A stretch of 64,000 bases of DNA from Pseudomonas graminis (lineage in GTDB: Bacteria > Pseudomonadota > Gammaproteobacteria > Pseudomonadales > Pseudomonadaceae), in assembly GCF_002093745.1 (NCBI RefSeq), contig NZ_MTSB01000001.1:186001-250000 (forward strand), read 5' to 3'. The notes under the pieces are model-generated. The model made no database searches and had not been told where the DNA came from. It saw only the letters and a program-made list of their open reading frames with translations. Shown in pieces: positions 43,377-53,541 of the stretch. The position numbers and the translations under genes were made by a program. How positions within the stretch are numbered: position 1 is the first letter of the stretch; the number at the start of each line of letters is the position of its first letter.

Positions 43377-44291
43377 TCAGGCTTTCTTGTCTTCTGCAGC
43401 CTTGTCGGTCGGGTTCTGAATCAGTTCCTTGAGCTTGTCGCTCATCGGGAAATTCAGGTTCAGACCTTTAGGCGGGACCGGGGACATGAACCACTTGTTA
43501 TAGATGGCATTGATGTCGCCGGATTTGAAGGTCGCGACAATGGCGTCATCCACCGCTTTCTTGAACGGGGCGTCGCCCTTGCGAACCATGCAGCCATAGA
43601 TTTCGTAGGATTGCGCGGTGCCGGTCACTGCCCAGTCGTCCGGCTTCTTGGCTTTGGCCATTTCGCCGGCCAGCAGCGCATCGTCCATCATGAACGCGAC
43701 AGCACGGCCTGATTCGAGCATCTGGAAGGATTCGCCGTGGTCCTTGGCAGAGATCACGTTCATGCCCATCTGCTTGTCGGCGTTCATCGCCTTCAGAATG
43801 CGCTCGGACGTGGTGCCCGCCGTGGTGACGACGTTCTTGCCTTTCAGGTCATCGAAGTCCTTGTACTTGGAGTCTTTCTTGGACAGCAGTCGGGTACCGA
43901 CTTCGAAAATGCCTATGGAGAAGTCGACCTGCTGCTGGCGTTCGACATTGTTGGTGGTCGAGCCGCACTCCACATCGACGGTGCCGTTCTGAACCAGCGG
44001 AATACGGGTCTGGGAGGTCACCAGGTTGTACTTGACCTTAAGGTCAGGCATGTCGAGGTCTTTCTTGATGGCTTCGACGATTTTCAGCTGGATGTCGTGG
44101 GAGTAGCCCATCGGCACGCCAGACGCATCAGCGATGTAAGAGAAAGGGATGGACGCGTCACGGTGACCGAGCGTGATGGTGCCGGACTCCTTGATCTTCT
44201 TCAGGGTGCCGGTGAGTTCTTCTGCCAGGACCGGAGTGCTGATCAGTGCGGCGGCGATTGCGGCGCCCAGAATGTGGGGAACGATGCGCAT
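43377..44291 (-). CDS. aatJ: Acidic amino acid periplasmic binding protein AatJ
   Basis: 304 residues with a signal peptide (MRIVPHILGAAIAAALISTPVLA, cleavage after VLA) and a SBP_bac_3 domain: ESGTITLGHRDASIPFSYI, VECGSTTNNVERQQQVDFS, GRAVAFMMDDALL. It binds glutamate/aspartate in the periplasm for AatQMP. ATG 44291 is preceded by GAGGATTCAACCG; ATG 44312 and further starts lack a ribosome site. Promoter features upstream (sigma-54 site and AauR palindrome) indicate direct AauR control. Confidence 0.93.
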   Translation of the reverse strand: MRIVPHILGAAIAAALISTPVLAEELTGTLKKIKESGTITLGHRDASIPFSYIADASGVPMGYSHDIQLKIVEAIKKDLDMPDLKVKYNLVTSQTRIPLVQNGTVDVECGSTTNNVERQQQVDFSIGIFEVGTRLLSKKDSKYKDFDDLKGKNVVTTAGTTSERILKAMNADKQMGMNVISAKDHGESFQMLESGRAVAFMMDDALLAGEMAKAKKPDDWAVTGTAQSYEIYGCMVRKGDAPFKKAVDDAIVATFKSGDINAIYNKWFMSPVPPKGLNLNFPMSDKLKELIQNPTDKAAEDKKA

Positions 44292-44422
44292 CGGTTGAAT
44301 CCTCGATTTCATTTTTTTATTGATAGGGCCGCGGGGAAGACGGACCACTTGGTAACGAATGCTTCAACCGCGTCCTGAGTCAGACACACGCCTGTGTCGA
44401 AGCTGTCGATACAGGGAGTAGA

Positions 44423-44438
44423 GCAGGAGTCGTGCCAA
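44423..44438 (-). promoter_or_regulatory. Sigma-54 promoter of aatJ
   Basis: On the minus strand TGGCACGACTCCTGCT: a perfect TGGCAC at -24 and CTGCT at -12, with GG and GC separated by 10 bases. It lies 132 bases upstream of the aatJ ATG, with the AauR site about 105 bases further up. Confidence 0.85.
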
Positions 44439-44543
44439 ACGTCGCCTTAGATTCAAGTGGCTGAAAATAAAGGGTTTTATTGGCCTTGCGTGCAGGGGCG
44501 ATGTGCTGCGCGTCCGGGAGTCCGAATATGAGGGGGCGAAATG

Positions 44544-44557
44544 TTCGGAAAACCGAA
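44544..44557. promoter_or_regulatory. AauR binding site (upstream activating sequence)
   Basis: TTCGGAAAACCGAA is a perfect match to the AauR motif TTCGG-N4-CCGAA that I recall from P. putida. Its distance from the -24/-12 promoter suits a sigma-54 activator acting by DNA looping. Confidence 0.85.
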
Positions 44558-44663
44558 TGGGAGCGAGGGCTAAAAGTGGGCTGGAGAGTTGGCGAAGGAA
44601 GGGGAGGCAGCGAGAAACCTGTTCATCCCGTGAAAGATGAACAGGTGGAAGGGCGTGAAGAAA

Positions 44664-46202
44664 TCAGGCGGCTTCGATGTCAGCCTTGTTGCGTACGACG
44701 GTTGCCAAGTAATTGCGCACACCGTCCTGTTCTTCTGGCGTGGTGAACAAGCCGAGTTTGGTACGGCGCCAGAGAATGTCTTCGATGCTCGTGGCCCATT
44801 CCTGATCGCACAGATAATCGACCTCGCGGGTGTACAACCCTGCGCCCAGGTGCTGACCGAGGTCATCCAGGCTTTGCGCGCCTTCCAGCAAGCGCCAGCT
44901 GCGGCTGCCATAGGTGATGGACCAGCGTTTGGCGATGGGTGCCGGCAGCCAGCTAAAGCGGCGGGACATCTCTGCGGCCAGTGCTTCCGGCGTGGTCATG
45001 TCTTCACCGCCGGGCAGCGCAGCCTTGGCTGTCCAGCTCGGTTTCATCTGCTTGAAAAACGGTGCCAATTGCGTCATCGCCGATTCGGCGAGCTTGCGAT
45101 ACGTGGTCAGCTTGCCGCCAAACACCGACAGGATCGGTGCTTCTTCGCCGCTACCTGACAGCGACAGGGTGTAATCGCGGGTGATGGCTGACGGATTGTC
45201 GGACTCGTCGTTGCACAGTGGGCGTACGCCGGAGAAGGTGTGAAGCACGTCTGCACGGCTCAGTTGCTTCTTGAAGTGGTCGTTGGCCACCTTCAGTACG
45301 TAGTCCATTTCGCCTTCAGTGATATCGACCTTGTTCGGATCACCCTGGTACTCACGGTCGGTGGTGCCGACGATGGTGAAATGTTCCAGGTAAGGAATCG
45401 TGAACACGATGCGCTTGTCTTCGTTCTGCAGAATAAAAGCGTGCTCGCCTTCGTACAGCTTCGGCACGATCAAGTGGCTGCCTTGAATCAGACGAATGCC
45501 ATAGGCCGAATCGAGTTTGAGGTCTTCGCGAATGAACTTGGCAACCCAAGGGCCTGCCGCATTGACCAGTGCCTTGGCGTGGATCGAAAACAGGCTGCCG
45601 TCGCTGCGCTCGAGGTGCAGGTGCCACATGCCTTTGATGCGGCGCGCGCTGACACAGCGGGTCTGGGTGTGAATGTGCGCGCCGTTTTCACGGGCTGCCA
45701 TCGCATTGAGTACCACCAGGCGAGCGTCATCCACCCAGCAATCAGAGTATTCGAAGCCGCGGGTGATGCTCGGGTTGAGCGGGCTGTCTGCACCGAAACG
45801 AATGGTTCGCGAGGCAGGCAGCTTTTCGCGCTTGCCGAGGTTGTCGTAGAGGAACATCCCTGCACGAATCATCCAGGCCGGGCGCAGGTGCGGGCGGTGT
45901 GGCAGCACAAAGCGCATCGGCTTGACGATGTGCGGTGCCTTGGCGAGCAGCACTTCACGTTCTGCGAGCGCTTCACGCACGAGGCGGAATTCGTAGTGCT
46001 CAAGGTAGCGCAGGCCGCCGTGAATCAGCTTGCTGCTGGCCGAGGACGTATGGCTGGCAAGGTCGTCTTTCTCACACAGAAAAACCGACAGGCCGCGACC
46101 GGAAGCGTCCGCCGCAATCCCGACACCATTAATGCCACCACCGATGACGGCAATGTCGTAAACCTCTGAAAGGGGCGGGGTTGGCACGTTTGTGTGGGGC
46201 AT
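44664..46202 (-). CDS. glpD: Aerobic glycerol-3-phosphate dehydrogenase
   Basis: 512 residues of the GlpD family: FAD-binding DIAVIGGGINGVGIAADASGRG near the start, SSASSKLIHGGLRYLEHYEFRLV, and GGKLTTYRKLAE toward the C-terminal cap. It oxidises glycerol-3-phosphate to dihydroxyacetone phosphate at the inner membrane and feeds electrons to ubiquinone. ATG 46202 has a perfect AGGAGG; the frame is open 21 codons further upstream. Last gene of the glp region in the minus direction, with its own promoter and operator-like palindromes. Confidence 0.95.
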   Translation of the reverse strand: MPHTNVPTPPLSEVYDIAVIGGGINGVGIAADASGRGLSVFLCEKDDLASHTSSASSKLIHGGLRYLEHYEFRLVREALAEREVLLAKAPHIVKPMRFVLPHRPHLRPAWMIRAGMFLYDNLGKREKLPASRTIRFGADSPLNPSITRGFEYSDCWVDDARLVVLNAMAARENGAHIHTQTRCVSARRIKGMWHLHLERSDGSLFSIHAKALVNAAGPWVAKFIREDLKLDSAYGIRLIQGSHLIVPKLYEGEHAFILQNEDKRIVFTIPYLEHFTIVGTTDREYQGDPNKVDITEGEMDYVLKVANDHFKKQLSRADVLHTFSGVRPLCNDESDNPSAITRDYTLSLSGSGEEAPILSVFGGKLTTYRKLAESAMTQLAPFFKQMKPSWTAKAALPGGEDMTTPEALAAEMSRRFSWLPAPIAKRWSITYGSRSWRLLEGAQSLDDLGQHLGAGLYTREVDYLCDQEWATSIEDILWRRTKLGLFTTPEEQDGVRNYLATVVRNKADIEAA

Positions 46203-46248
46203 TGGTGGCCTCCTGGACAGTTCTTGAGCACGGCTCGAAAGGCGAATC

Positions 46249-46275
46249 TGAACATTAATGTTCATTTTCGAAAAT
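46249..46275. promoter_or_regulatory. Palindromes upstream of glpD (candidate GlpR operator)
   Basis: TGAACATTAATGTTCA (46249-46264) and ATTTTCGAAAAT (46264-46275) are both perfect palindromes, 47 bases upstream of the glpD ATG. TTCG/CGAA half-sites also occur in front of glpF, as expected of a shared repressor. Confidence 0.6.
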
Positions 46276-46595
46276 CATAGCTCAATAAAATTGACCTTGC
46301 CAGCAGGTATTGATTGAAAATACTGATGATGGCAACGCAAAAAGAACAAAAATGAACATTGTAGGGCGGGAGGTGGCGCGGGGATGATCTTACTGTCTGA
46401 CGCTTCTCGTTCTGTAAGCGCCAGTCCAGACACCTCTCGTTCCTCACGTTTCAATGGGAATGCAGTTCGTGACGCTCCGCGTTGCAAAAGAGGACGCGGA
46501 GCGTCCGGAACGGCATGCGACGCAGAGCGTCGCACGATAGTGGTGGTTTTCTTCCAGAAGCCTCTCGTGAACTCATCGCAATCCGGTGTCTACGA
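46276..46595. other. Intergenic region glpD/glpR
   Basis: 320 bases: promoter of glpD on the right of that gene, then the dispersed palindromic repeats listed next. No gene seen. Confidence 0.55.
46434..46541. repeat. Dispersed palindromic repeat
   Basis: CTCTCGTTCCTCACG, then a perfect 12-bp stem GACGCTCCGCGT (46471-46482) with ACGCGGAGCGTC (46494-46505), then GCGACGCAGAGCGTCGC. Same family as at 2.85, 19.3, 19.8 and 56.15 kb. Confidence 0.8.
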
Positions 46596-47351
46596 TCAAA
46601 CCACTTCCAGACGAATCTTGTGCTGGTTCAGCAGTTGTTGAAGCGCAGGGACGGGAGGCTGGTCGGTGACCAGGCAATCGATCAATGTAATCGGCCCGAG
46701 CCGGACCATCGCATTGCGGCCGAATTTGCTGGAGTCCGCCGCCAGCAGCACTTTGCGCGCGTTGGCGATGATCGCCTGAGAAACCCGAACTTCCTGATAA
46801 TCGAAGTCCAGCAGGCTGCCGTCTTCGTCGATCCCGCTGATGCCGACCAGCGCGAAGTCCACTTTGAACTGGCTGATGAAATCGATACTGCCCTGACCGA
46901 CCACCCCACCGTCACGGCGAACATTGCCGCCTGCGATAAGTACTTCAAAATCGTCCTTGGTGCTGAGGATAGACGCCACATGCAGGTTGTTGGTGATGAT
47001 CTTCAGGTTGTTGTGATTGAGCAAGGCTCGGGCGATGGACTCGGTGGTGGTGCCGATATTGATGAACAACGAGGCGTTGTCGGGGATCTGCGCGGCGATG
47101 GCCTCGGCGATCCGTTGTTTTTCATCCCGCATCTGATCCGCACGCATGGCGTAGGCGGTGTTTTCGATGCTGGAGTCATAAGCCGCGCCGCCGTGGTAGC
47201 GACGCAGCAGGTTCATTTCGGCCAGTTGATTGATATCACGGCGAATGGTTTGTGGGGTCACGACGAACAGCGTCGCCATTTCTTCGATGCTGACGTAACC
47301 GCGATCACGGACCAGTTCGAGAATCTGTTGTTGGCGGGGAGGCAGGTTCAT
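46596..47351 (-). CDS. glpR: Glycerol-3-phosphate regulon repressor GlpR
   Basis: 251 residues of the DeoR family. N-terminal [46 protein letters not shown], then a sugar-phosphate sensing domain ([34 protein letters not shown]). It represses the glp genes and is released by glycerol-3-phosphate. Lies between glpK and glpD as in other pseudomonads. Confidence 0.93.
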   Translation of the reverse strand: MNLPPRQQQILELVRDRGYVSIEEMATLFVVTPQTIRRDINQLAEMNLLRRYHGGAAYDSSIENTAYAMRADQMRDEKQRIAEAIAAQIPDNASLFINIGTTTESIARALLNHNNLKIITNNLHVASILSTKDDFEVLIAGGNVRRDGGVVGQGSIDFISQFKVDFALVGISGIDEDGSLLDFDYQEVRVSQAIIANARKVLLAADSSKFGRNAMVRLGPITLIDCLVTDQPPVPALQQLLNQHKIRLEVV

Positions 47352-47451
47352 TGTTTTTCCTTGAGCGCCCTCTACAAATGGCGTCCATCATGCCGCAGGA
47401 AAGTGTGACCTGTCAGCCGGAATCCTGCTCCCCTCTCAACAACAGCGCTTA

Positions 47452-48972
<1,521 letters not shown>

Positions 48973-48986
48973 TTATTAAGTGGGAT

Positions 48987-49844
48987 TCAAGATGAAGCCT
49001 GAACTTTGCCGCGAACCACTGGAACATCTTTCTTGTTTTCAACAGGTGCGGCGCTTGGCAGATGACGCGCAATCAGCGCGCGATAGCCGGCAGCACCCAG
49101 GCAGGCACCCAGAATGGGCGCGAAAATCGGAACCAGGAAATAAGGGATGTCACGACCGCCGGTAAACGCTATTTCACCCCAGCCGGCGAAAAACGTCATC
49201 AGCTTCGGACCGAAGTCACGTGCCGGGTTCATGGCGAAACCGGTCAGAGGCCCCATGGCGCTGCCGATCACAGCCACCAGAAGACCGATCAGCAGCGGGG
49301 CCAGCGCGCCGCGCGGCAGCCCGTTATTGTCATCGCCCAACGCCATGATGACGCCCATCAGAATGGTGGTGATGACCACTTCGACCAGAAATGCCTGACC
49401 CACGGAAATGGCAGGGTTCGGATACGTCGAGAAGACCGATGCCAGTTCGAGGCTCTGCTGGCTGCCACGGATGATGTGGTGGGTATGTTCGAAGTCGAAA
49501 AAGAGACTGACGTACAGCACGTACACCAGACCCGCTCCGCAGAATGCGCCCGCGACCTGTGCAGAGATGTAAAACGGCAATTTACGTTTTTCAAAACCGG
49601 CAAACAGACTCAGCGCAATGCTGACGGCCGGGTTGAGGTGGGCACCCGAAATGCCGGCGCTGAGGTAGATCCCCATGCTGACCGCCATGCCCCAGATGAT
49701 GCTGATTTCCCACAAACCGAAAGTAGCTCCCGCGACCTTGAGCGCTGCAACGCATCCTGTGCCGAAAAAAATCATCAGCGCTGTGCCCAGAAATTCAGCT
49801 ACACATTGCCCGGTAAGTGACGGTTGTTTTAGTGCGATGGTCAT
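48987..49844 (-). CDS. glpF: Glycerol facilitator (aquaglyceroporin)
   Basis: 285 residues with six membrane helices and both half-helix motifs, HLNPAVSIAL and NPARDFGPKL (the second followed by the Asp-containing aquaglyceroporin selectivity region). Passive glycerol channel of the inner membrane. ATG 49844 has GAGGTATCC; the frame is open 15 codons further but this start matches the family. First gene of the glpFK unit. Confidence 0.95.
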   Translation of the reverse strand: MTIALKQPSLTGQCVAEFLGTALMIFFGTGCVAALKVAGATFGLWEISIIWGMAVSMGIYLSAGISGAHLNPAVSIALSLFAGFEKRKLPFYISAQVAGAFCGAGLVYVLYVSLFFDFEHTHHIIRGSQQSLELASVFSTYPNPAISVGQAFLVEVVITTILMGVIMALGDDNNGLPRGALAPLLIGLLVAVIGSAMGPLTGFAMNPARDFGPKLMTFFAGWGEIAFTGGRDIPYFLVPIFAPILGACLGAAGYRALIARHLPSAAPVENKKDVPVVRGKVQASS

Positions 49845-50195
49845 GGATACCTCATTTTTGTTTTTGTCTCGGCACCCTGAGACAGGCATGGGTGCTCGTT
49901 ATTCATGCGTCTCAGAAAAACCCCATTTCTGATCGCTGCTGCGAGTTATACCGAAAAACTGCTTTCGATAATATTCGTAAACGAAAAAATATAGGCAAGA
50001 AACACGGCTGTCAAAGGTCGGAACCGAACGGTCAGAAAATTGGCATGACGCTCCGCAGAGGGTTCGCGCAGGCTGTACGACGGGATATTCAAGCTGTTTT
50101 CAAAAGGCCATCAGTGTCGCAGGTCGCGTGAATCAAGGCATGTTCACTTTACTTGGCTTAAAGTGTGCGTCGTCCCGACCCCTTTGGAGCGCTGC
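49845..50195. other. Divergent intergenic region glpF/ybaK
   Basis: 351 bases with the glpF promoter, its operator-like site at 49963-49987 and the ybaK promoter. Small frames here are not credible. Confidence 0.5.
49963..49987. promoter_or_regulatory. Candidate GlpR operator before glpF
   Basis: TTTCGATAATATTCGTAAACG, followed by AAAA, contains the palindrome TTCGTAAACGAA and further TTTCG half-sites, similar to the TTTTCGAAAA palindrome before glpD. Confidence 0.55.
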
Positions 50196-50666
50196 ATGAC
50201 ACCCGCACTGGATTTGCTGAAGAAAAACCGCGCCGAGCACCGTATTCACAGCTACGAACATGATCCGAAAGCGGCGTCGTATGGGCTGGAGGCTGCGGAA
50301 AAGCTGGGGCTGGACGCCGCGCGGGTGTTCAAGACCTTGCTGGCCAGCACCGAAAAGGGCGAGTTGCTGGTCGCGGTAGTGCCGGTCGTCGGAACGCTCG
50401 ATCTGAAGGCTCTGGCGCAGGCATCCGGGGCGAAAAAAACCGAAATGGCTGACCCTGCCGCCGCTCAGCGCTCCACGGGTTACCTGTTGGGAGGCATCAG
50501 TCCGCTGGGTCAGAAGAAGCGTCTTCGCACTTTCATTGATGACACCGCACAGCGTTTTGACAGCATCTATGTGAGCGCCGGGAGGAGGGGGCTTGAGGTC
50601 GAACTGTCAGCGGACGTGCTGGCGGAGCATACCCAGGCCAGGTTTGCCCCGATCGGTCGGGAATAA
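50196..50666 (+). CDS. ybaK: Cys-tRNA(Pro)/Cys-tRNA deacylase YbaK
   Basis: 156 residues of the YbaK/EbsC family: PALDLLKKNRAEHRIHSYEHDPKA, VFKTLLAST with the conserved lysine, VVPVVGTLDLKALA, and the GGISPLGQKK loop. It removes wrongly attached cysteine from tRNA-Pro in the cytoplasm. ATG 50196 follows TTGGAGCGCTGC. Stand-alone gene, convergent with the ABC ATPase. Confidence 0.92.
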   Translation: MTPALDLLKKNRAEHRIHSYEHDPKAASYGLEAAEKLGLDAARVFKTLLASTEKGELLVAVVPVVGTLDLKALAQASGAKKTEMADPAAAQRSTGYLLGGISPLGQKKRLRTFIDDTAQRFDSIYVSAGRRGLEVELSADVLAEHTQARFAPIGRE

Positions 50667-50675
50667 ACCTGACGC

Positions 50676-51749
50676 TCAGCTGTTTACCGCATGCGCAGCC
50701 ACACTGCCCGGTGCAGCGAACAGCACCAGATGGTCGGCGGCGACACGAATGCCAACGTCATCCCCCTGCCGGTGATCGGCATGGCTGGGGAAAATCGCTT
50801 CCAGCTGACTGCCGGTGGGCAGTTGCAGACGATACAGGGTCGAAGCGCCCTGGAATGTCCGGCCAATGACCCGTGCTTTCAGATGGTTTTCTGGCGCGTA
50901 AACGATGTCATCGGGTCGTAGCAAGACGTCCACAGCACTGCCGCTGACGCCCGGATAAGCCCGATTGCCTCGCAGTACGCCCAGCTCGGTGTGTACCGAT
51001 TGTGGATCAAGCATCTGCCCGCGAATGAAATAACCCTGCCCGATGAAGCTTGCAACAAAGGGTGTCAGGGGTTCGTGATACAGGTTGTAAGGCGTGTCCC
51101 ACTGCTCCAGTCGACCCTCTTTGAAAACGCCGACGTGGTCACTGACGGCAAAGGCTTCTTCCTGGTCATGAGTCACCAGAACGGCACTGGTGCCGCGCGC
51201 CTTGAGGATGTCTCGCACCTCATGGCTCAGCCGCCGACGTAACTCGCCGTCCAGGTTGGAGAACGGCTCGTCGAGCAGCAACAGTCGGGGTTCCGGTGCC
51301 AGCGCTCTGGCCAGCGCCACGCGTTGCTGCTGGCCGCCGGACAATTCGTGGGGGTAGCGTTTGCCCAGCGCGCCAAGGTTGACCAGTTCCAGCAGTTCAG
51401 CGATGACCTGATCAAGGCGCGGGTGCTTGCGAATGCCGAAGGCAATGTTTTCAGCCACGCTCAAGTGCGGGAACAGCGCGTAATCCTGAAACACCATACC
51501 GATGCGGCGTTTTTCCGGTGCCAGCGTCCAGCCCGGACGGGAAATGACCTCGCCGGCCAGCGTGATCTCTCCCGTATGAACCGGTTCGAAACCGGCAATG
51601 GCACGCAGCGTGGTGGTTTTGCCGCAGCCCGACGAACCCAGCAGGCAGCCGATATCACCCGCGTTGAGGTGCAGGTTCAAGTCCTGCACCACGCGCTGGT
51701 TCTGGTAGCCGCAGGCCAGGTCGCGCAGGTTCAGCAGCAACTGACTCAT
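50676..51749 (-). CDS. Orphan ABC transporter ATPase (FbpC/PotA-like)
   Basis: 357 residues: Walker [11 protein letters not shown]-loop [13 protein letters not shown], signature [15 protein letters not shown], Walker [13 protein letters not shown], switch [13 protein letters not shown], and a C-terminal TOBE domain with [12 protein letters not shown]. It resembles ferric iron or polyamine importer ATPases, but no permease or binding protein is nearby. It overlaps argF by 4 bases; the same ATPase-argF pairing is present in P. aeruginosa (PA3538-PA3537, recalled). Which membrane parts it serves is unknown. Confidence 0.88.
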   Translation of the reverse strand: MSQLLLNLRDLACGYQNQRVVQDLNLHLNAGDIGCLLGSSGCGKTTTLRAIAGFEPVHTGEITLAGEVISRPGWTLAPEKRRIGMVFQDYALFPHLSVAENIAFGIRKHPRLDQVIAELLELVNLGALGKRYPHELSGGQQQRVALARALAPEPRLLLLDEPFSNLDGELRRRLSHEVRDILKARGTSAVLVTHDQEEAFAVSDHVGVFKEGRLEQWDTPYNLYHEPLTPFVASFIGQGYFIRGQMLDPQSVHTELGVLRGNRAYPGVSGSAVDVLLRPDDIVYAPENHLKARVIGRTFQGASTLYRLQLPTGSQLEAIFPSHADHRQGDDVGIRVAADHLVLFAAPGSVAAHAVNS

Positions 51750-52666
51750 GCGGGCTTGAAGGACGGCGCGACGAGAAACTCCAGCAGCGCCTTTTGCGCG
51801 TGCAGGCGATTCTCTGCCTGGTCCCAGGCGACCGAGCGCGAGTCATCCAGCAGGTCGGCACTGATTTCTTCGCCGCGATGAGCCGGCAGGCAGTGCATGA
51901 ACAGGACGTCCCTGTCCGCGAGGTCGAGCAAGGCGCGAGTGACCTGGAACGGAGCGAACAAGGCTTTGCGCCGAGCGGTTTCTTCTTCCTGACCCATGGA
52001 TGTCCAGACGTCGGTACTGACCAGATGAGCACCGGTCACCGCCGCTTTCGGGTCACGAACCACGGTGACACGATCACCGGCCAGGGCCAGGAACTCCGGG
52101 TTTGGCTCATAACCGGCAGGGCAGGCGACACGCAACTGGAAGTCGAACTGAATCGCGGCTTCTATATAGCTGTTGCACATGTTGTTGCCATCACCAATCC
52201 AGGCAACGGTCTTGCCCTTGATCGAGCCGCGATGCTCCAGAAAGGTCTGCATATCGGCCAGCAACTGGCAGGGATGCAGGTCATCTGACAGACCGTTGAT
52301 CACCGGCACGCGGGAATTGGCCGCGAACTCGGTCAGGTTGCTGTGCGCGTAGGTACGGATCATGACCGCATCGAGCATGCGCGAAATCACTTTTGCACTG
52401 TCGGCAATAGGCTCGCCACGACCCAACTGGGTGTCACGGTGCGACAAAAAGATGGCTTGGCCACCCAACTGAATCATCCCTGCTTCAAAAGAAAGACGGG
52501 TACGTGTCGAGGATTTTTCAAAAATCATCCCGAGTACCCGGTTCTTTAGCGGCTCAAAAAGTACGCCGCTGTTTCGCAGGTCTTTGAGCTCTACGCCACG
52601 ACGGATCATGCCCAGAAGTTCGTCCGGGGTGTAATCCATCATCGAGAGAAAGTGCCTGGCGTTCAT
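51746..52666 (-). CDS. argF: Ornithine carbamoyltransferase, anabolic
   Basis: 306 residues with the carbamoyl-phosphate loop [18 protein letters not shown] for ornithine binding and the [11 protein letters not shown] signature. It makes citrulline from ornithine and carbamoyl phosphate in arginine synthesis; argG, the next enzyme, lies in the same window at 60.3 kb. A TGTCGC word upstream at 52793 recalls the P. aeruginosa ArgR half-site, but the match is too short to claim. Confidence 0.95.
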   Translation of the reverse strand: MNARHFLSMMDYTPDELLGMIRRGVELKDLRNSGVLFEPLKNRVLGMIFEKSSTRTRLSFEAGMIQLGGQAIFLSHRDTQLGRGEPIADSAKVISRMLDAVMIRTYAHSNLTEFAANSRVPVINGLSDDLHPCQLLADMQTFLEHRGSIKGKTVAWIGDGNNMCNSYIEAAIQFDFQLRVACPAGYEPNPEFLALAGDRVTVVRDPKAAVTGAHLVSTDVWTSMGQEEETARRKALFAPFQVTRALLDLADRDVLFMHCLPAHRGEEISADLLDDSRSVAWDQAENRLHAQKALLEFLVAPSFKPA

Positions 52667-53115
52667 GATTAACTACCTTTTTTGCAACAGACCGCAGGTT
52701 ATCAAAGCCGGTTTTTATCGGGAAACCGGGCAGACCTGCGGCGGAAGCCGCACGGAGCGACGAATAAGGAAGGCGCGATAGTATAAAAAAATGTCGCGTC
52801 TTACCAATAGCATGCGTGTTTCGGAAAAGCCGAAGCCCTCGTCGCTTCCACTAAAGGTGCGCCGTAATACGTCATTGACGGGCTGAAAAGTTGGCTACGC
52901 TGAGAACGTGAATGGCGATCTCTGCTTTTTCTGAAGGCAGCATTTGTACACTGCTCAAATAGCGCTTGGCAATTAGTACCAATCCTGCAACAGTCCACTT
53001 TTGCGCCGCTGCGCTTATGCGACGCGCATCACGGGTCTGGAACAGGGGCCATTTCTTTAATGCCCGTCACAGGTTATAAATCGTTGCCGACACATTACTG
53101 ATCGAGGGGTGGGGA
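52667..53115. other. Divergent intergenic region argF/53116
   Basis: 449 bases. It contains argF promoter signals and a near-palindrome TTGGCAATTAGTACCAA at 52968-52984. No credible gene; a 65-codon frame here has no ribosome site or family resemblance. Confidence 0.5.
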
Positions 53116-53409
53116 ATGGACTCAAAAGAGCGTCAATTAACGGAGTTACTGGGGCTGACTGCTCGCACGCTCACCCATCTGACGGCCTCAATGACCTCGA
53201 TGTCCTTTGAGCTGCTGCGCAGCGAGGACGAAGTAACGCGTAACGCGGGGCGCCGCATGATCGATCGAATGGCAACCATCAGTTCGGGGCTCGACGAACA
53301 CTGGCGGCTGATCGGTGACCTGACGGGTGTCCACGTGGCTCAGGAACAGATCGAAACCGTCACCGAAATCCAGCTTCAGCACAAAGTGGTCACGCCAATC
53401 GGCGGCTGA
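53116..53409 (+). CDS. Unknown 97-residue helical protein
   Basis: Not recognised. Mostly alpha-helical, hydrophilic: RQLTELLGLTARTLTHLTASM, SFELLRSEDEVTRNAGRRMIDRMATISSGLDEHWRLIGDL, VAQEQIETVTEIQLQH. No signal, membrane segment or cysteine. ATG 53116 has a good site, GAGGGGTGGGGA. It lies upstream of the molybdopterin oxidoreductase in the same direction, 132 bases apart. The heptad-like pattern suggests a small coiled-coil or chaperone-like protein. Confidence 0.7.
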   Translation: MDSKERQLTELLGLTARTLTHLTASMTSMSFELLRSEDEVTRNAGRRMIDRMATISSGLDEHWRLIGDLTGVHVAQEQIETVTEIQLQHKVVTPIGG

Positions 53410-53541
53410 CCCGGCCCGCTCATCGGCCCGCCTGATGCCCCCCGATTCACGAGACGAACGTCAGTGGCGAAGGTCATCACCAGCCACCATAGTGCCTGTT
53501 CAGCAATCAGCCTGATTGCCATGACAAGACCTGAGGTTGCG

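Noticed and set aside
52793..52798. ArgR half-site TGTCGC upstream of argF
   Set aside because: A single six-base match without the partner half-site cannot support an operator call.
52801..52998. 65-codon minus frame between argF and 53116
   Set aside because: No ribosome site and no recognisable feature.
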